Origin: Owenia fusiformis
Taxonomy: Eukaryota > Annelida > Polychaeta > Sabellida > Oweniidae
DNA length: 64,000 nt
NCBI GenBank assembly: GCA_903813345.2
Contig: CAIIXF020000010.1
Span: 21,463,181-21,527,180 of the forward strand
Direction: 5' to 3'
Below are positions 61,842 through 64,000 of the stretch, in pieces. Numbering within the stretch: the stretch's first letter is position 1; the number at the start of each line of letters is the position of its first letter. Both the position numbers and the translations under genes were made by a program. The notes beneath the pieces are model-generated. The model was not told the DNA's origin. It made no database searches and worked only from the letters and a program-made list of their open reading frames with translations.

Positions 61842-64000
61842 GTACGGTATCAACTGTTAGGACTACCAGAATATCACCCCACTGCTGTGCTCGTTGTGCC
61901 AAATCATTAGCCACGTTTCATTGACATAATTGAACTTGATTTTGGTTGTGCCATCTCTGCAGGTCTATACAGGGATCTTACAATTTCTACTTCATTATTT
62001 ATGGACACTATGAACAATTAGTGATCCATTAATGTAGCAATTGAATTCTTTCAGGAATGAAATTGCAAACATGGCAAAATTGATCATTAAATAGACTATT
62101 GCTCAAGGCCAGACGGTAGTAGTTGCCTTTGTATAGACTGTGTATGAGGTACACACGATTATAGATACCTTGTATGTACATGCTCAGTATAACCACTAGT
62201 TGAGAATAATTCCCTAGATAAAAATAGTTAATATAATAGATACAGCTGAATTATTTGAGTCTTGTAAATTTAATTGTAAAAAACGACTGAAATTAATAAA
62301 TGTATATTTACCTCTCACAGAGCCACAGAAGAGAATTTAAGTTTGTCACTTACTTACCAACTTGAAGGTACATTATGCCATATGTTGGTCGTTTACATTT
62401 TCCTCATTTTTATAATAACTTACACTTAATTTTTATTCACTGGACATTTTCGTATAATTTATATCGAGCTACAATTGAAGGTATTTTGCATGTACCCATG
62501 TGCTAACTTTTCCAATTCTCCAGTTTATATACATATATATTTTGATGTATATCAATATTTGCATTAGATTTCTTTTTTCTTTCTTACTGTTTTCACAAGA
62601 TTCATCCTGAAAAGAAGACTACCATCTTAATAATCCGATTATATTCACCTTGCATTTCGAAGCATTGAAGAAGGTTCATTGAATTATTTTCCCATTTGAC
62701 TTTACAGACATATACTTGCAATAAAGTATGCCATCTAAATAAATGAAAACATTGTACATAAGATCAGTATGTTTAATAGTGTCTGAAAATACTGTATATA
62801 TACAAAAACATTTCTGGTTCATTGACATTTTCAATTTTACAATAAATGATGTCATCTAAGTATATGATAACATTTATCATCAGATCACTTAGTTTTATAT
62901 AATCTGAATGAACTGTGTATGTACCATATAAACCTATGGCATTTTGAGAAGTTTCGAAGATTCATTTATTTCTTATATCTATTTTCAATTTTTCCCCTGT
63001 TGACTTCAAAGATGCATACGGGCAATAAGTGATAATATCATCTAAGTAAAGAATTTGAAACTGGTCGATGTTATCATGCTTCAGATTTCAAACTGTCATA
63101 TTCACACATATAGATTCCTGTTATTGTCCAGAAACGAACATTAAGGACATTAATTCAAAAACTTGTTAAATTAGAATATTGAATTCTATTCACAGTATCA
63201 TCTCAAATTTAAACGCTAGTTACATTAAAAGTGATTCAAATCCTTGATTACTAGATTTTTTGATTTTCTAAATCGTAAGTTTTAGCATGTGTTAGCATGT
63301 CTTCACGCAAATGCCACCTAGAAGTAAGAAAATAAGGGGTCTCAATACTCACATATACACTTTTCATTCCCTAGTAGAGAGAGGGCAGGGAGAGTCGTGA
63401 TGATTTCAGACTGCAGAAAGAAATTCAAGTTGCTTTGTAATGAAAATTAATAATAGTACGTAATATAACTCTGATTCTAATAACAATAGGCAATTGAACA
63501 TGCAAGAACATTTTCTATTGAAGCATGCTGTCTTATGAAAGAGTATAAATGTTGTTAACATAAATAGCGGTTTGGCACCGTCCCTTGCACGATAAAAAAG
63601 TTATTTCACAAAACTAAAATTAATATAACCCCTATTATTGTAGTAACGCTATAGACATTATTCTTATTCTTGTTGCTATATGTTGATAAATATAATTTCC
63701 AAATTAATGTTGTAAGTGTAGAGATCAGTGATTATTTTCGACTTGAGTAGAGAAAATGCCAGAGATGGTTCTTACATGTTTTATCATTGTCAGCAAACAG
63801 TTGTTGACAATGAAATGTTATGCAACTATATATAGTTGTATTAAAAGTATAATGATAGTGTTTGCTTTATTATAATGTATATACAAGATAAATAGCGTCC
63901 AAACTGTACTGTACTTCATTGAATACAACAAATGCTCTAAGTGATATTTACGTATGCACCCTGCTCTGTTATAACTTTGAAAGCGAAATTCTTTCATTAA
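61842..64000 (+). other. HCN intron after exon 5b (continues past the window)
   Basis: No pore-helix or S6 exon and no third S5 copy is visible in these 2.2 kb. The intron continues beyond the window. A diverged repeat at about 62630-63090 is listed separately. Confidence 0.8.
62630..63090 (+). repeat. Degenerate repeat, about three copies of 120-190 bp
   Basis: The phrase (G/A)(C/T)CATCTAA(A/G)TA followed by AAACATT or ATAACATT recurs at about 62729, 62849 and 63038. Each copy is preceded by TTCATTGA...TTTTCAATTT-like and TGACTT(T/C)A(A/C)AGA-like blocks. The copies are strongly diverged. It lies in the last intron of the window. Confidence 0.55.

Noticed and set aside
61842-64000. Search for the pore-helix, selectivity-filter or S6 exon, or a third S5 exon, before the window end
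   Set aside because: No frame with the GYG filter, an HWxGCLQ motif or a recognisable S6 sequence was found. These exons must lie downstream.

Overview
This window is animal (metazoan) nuclear DNA. It is AT-rich, with small protein-coding exons flanked by GT/AG splice sites, introns up to about 23.6 kb, and many minisatellites and inverted-repeat DNA transposons. It holds the 5' part of one recognisable gene on the + strand: a hyperpolarization-activated, cyclic-nucleotide-gated cation channel (HCN/Ih family). The protein resembles invertebrate Ih channels more than vertebrate ones. A marine invertebrate, perhaps a mollusc, is my guess, and the species cannot be fixed from the sequence alone.

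Layout. Positions 1-24.6 kb hold no gene I can support. They contain an 88-bp higher-order repeat (3.8-4.1 kb), a large 51-bp minisatellite (7.1-8.4 kb), dispersed repeat fragments, and a 2.8-kb element with about 300-bp terminal inverted repeats (21.3-24.1 kb). The first coding exon is at 24,687-25,981: a long low-complexity N-terminus followed by the HCN N-terminal domain. Intron 1 (about 23.6 kb) carries minisatellites of 32, 33 and 21 bp, MITE-like elements and hairpins. Exon 2 (S1-S2) is at 49,608-49,771. Intron 2 holds a dead mariner-type transposon and an inverted copy of a roughly 800-bp composite element that also sits in intron 1. Exon 3 (S3) is at 55,076-55,243.

The gene then does something notable. 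The voltage-sensor exon (S4) is present twice (56,174-56,280 and 56,980-57,077), and the following S5/pore-entry exon is also present twice (60,799-60,945 and 61,692-61,841). All four copies have open frames, matching phases and splice sites. Including both S4 exons would break the frame, so these are predicted mutually exclusive cassettes. Each pair has one copy that looks canonical (S4-b, S5-a) and one that differs at residues known or expected to matter for voltage sensing and gate coupling (S4-a, S5-b). Up to four channel isoforms could result. The rest of the pore, S6, the C-linker and the cyclic-nucleotide-binding domain must lie beyond 64,000.

The long open frames inside the 51-, 33- and 21-bp arrays exist only because those periods are multiples of three. 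They are not genes.
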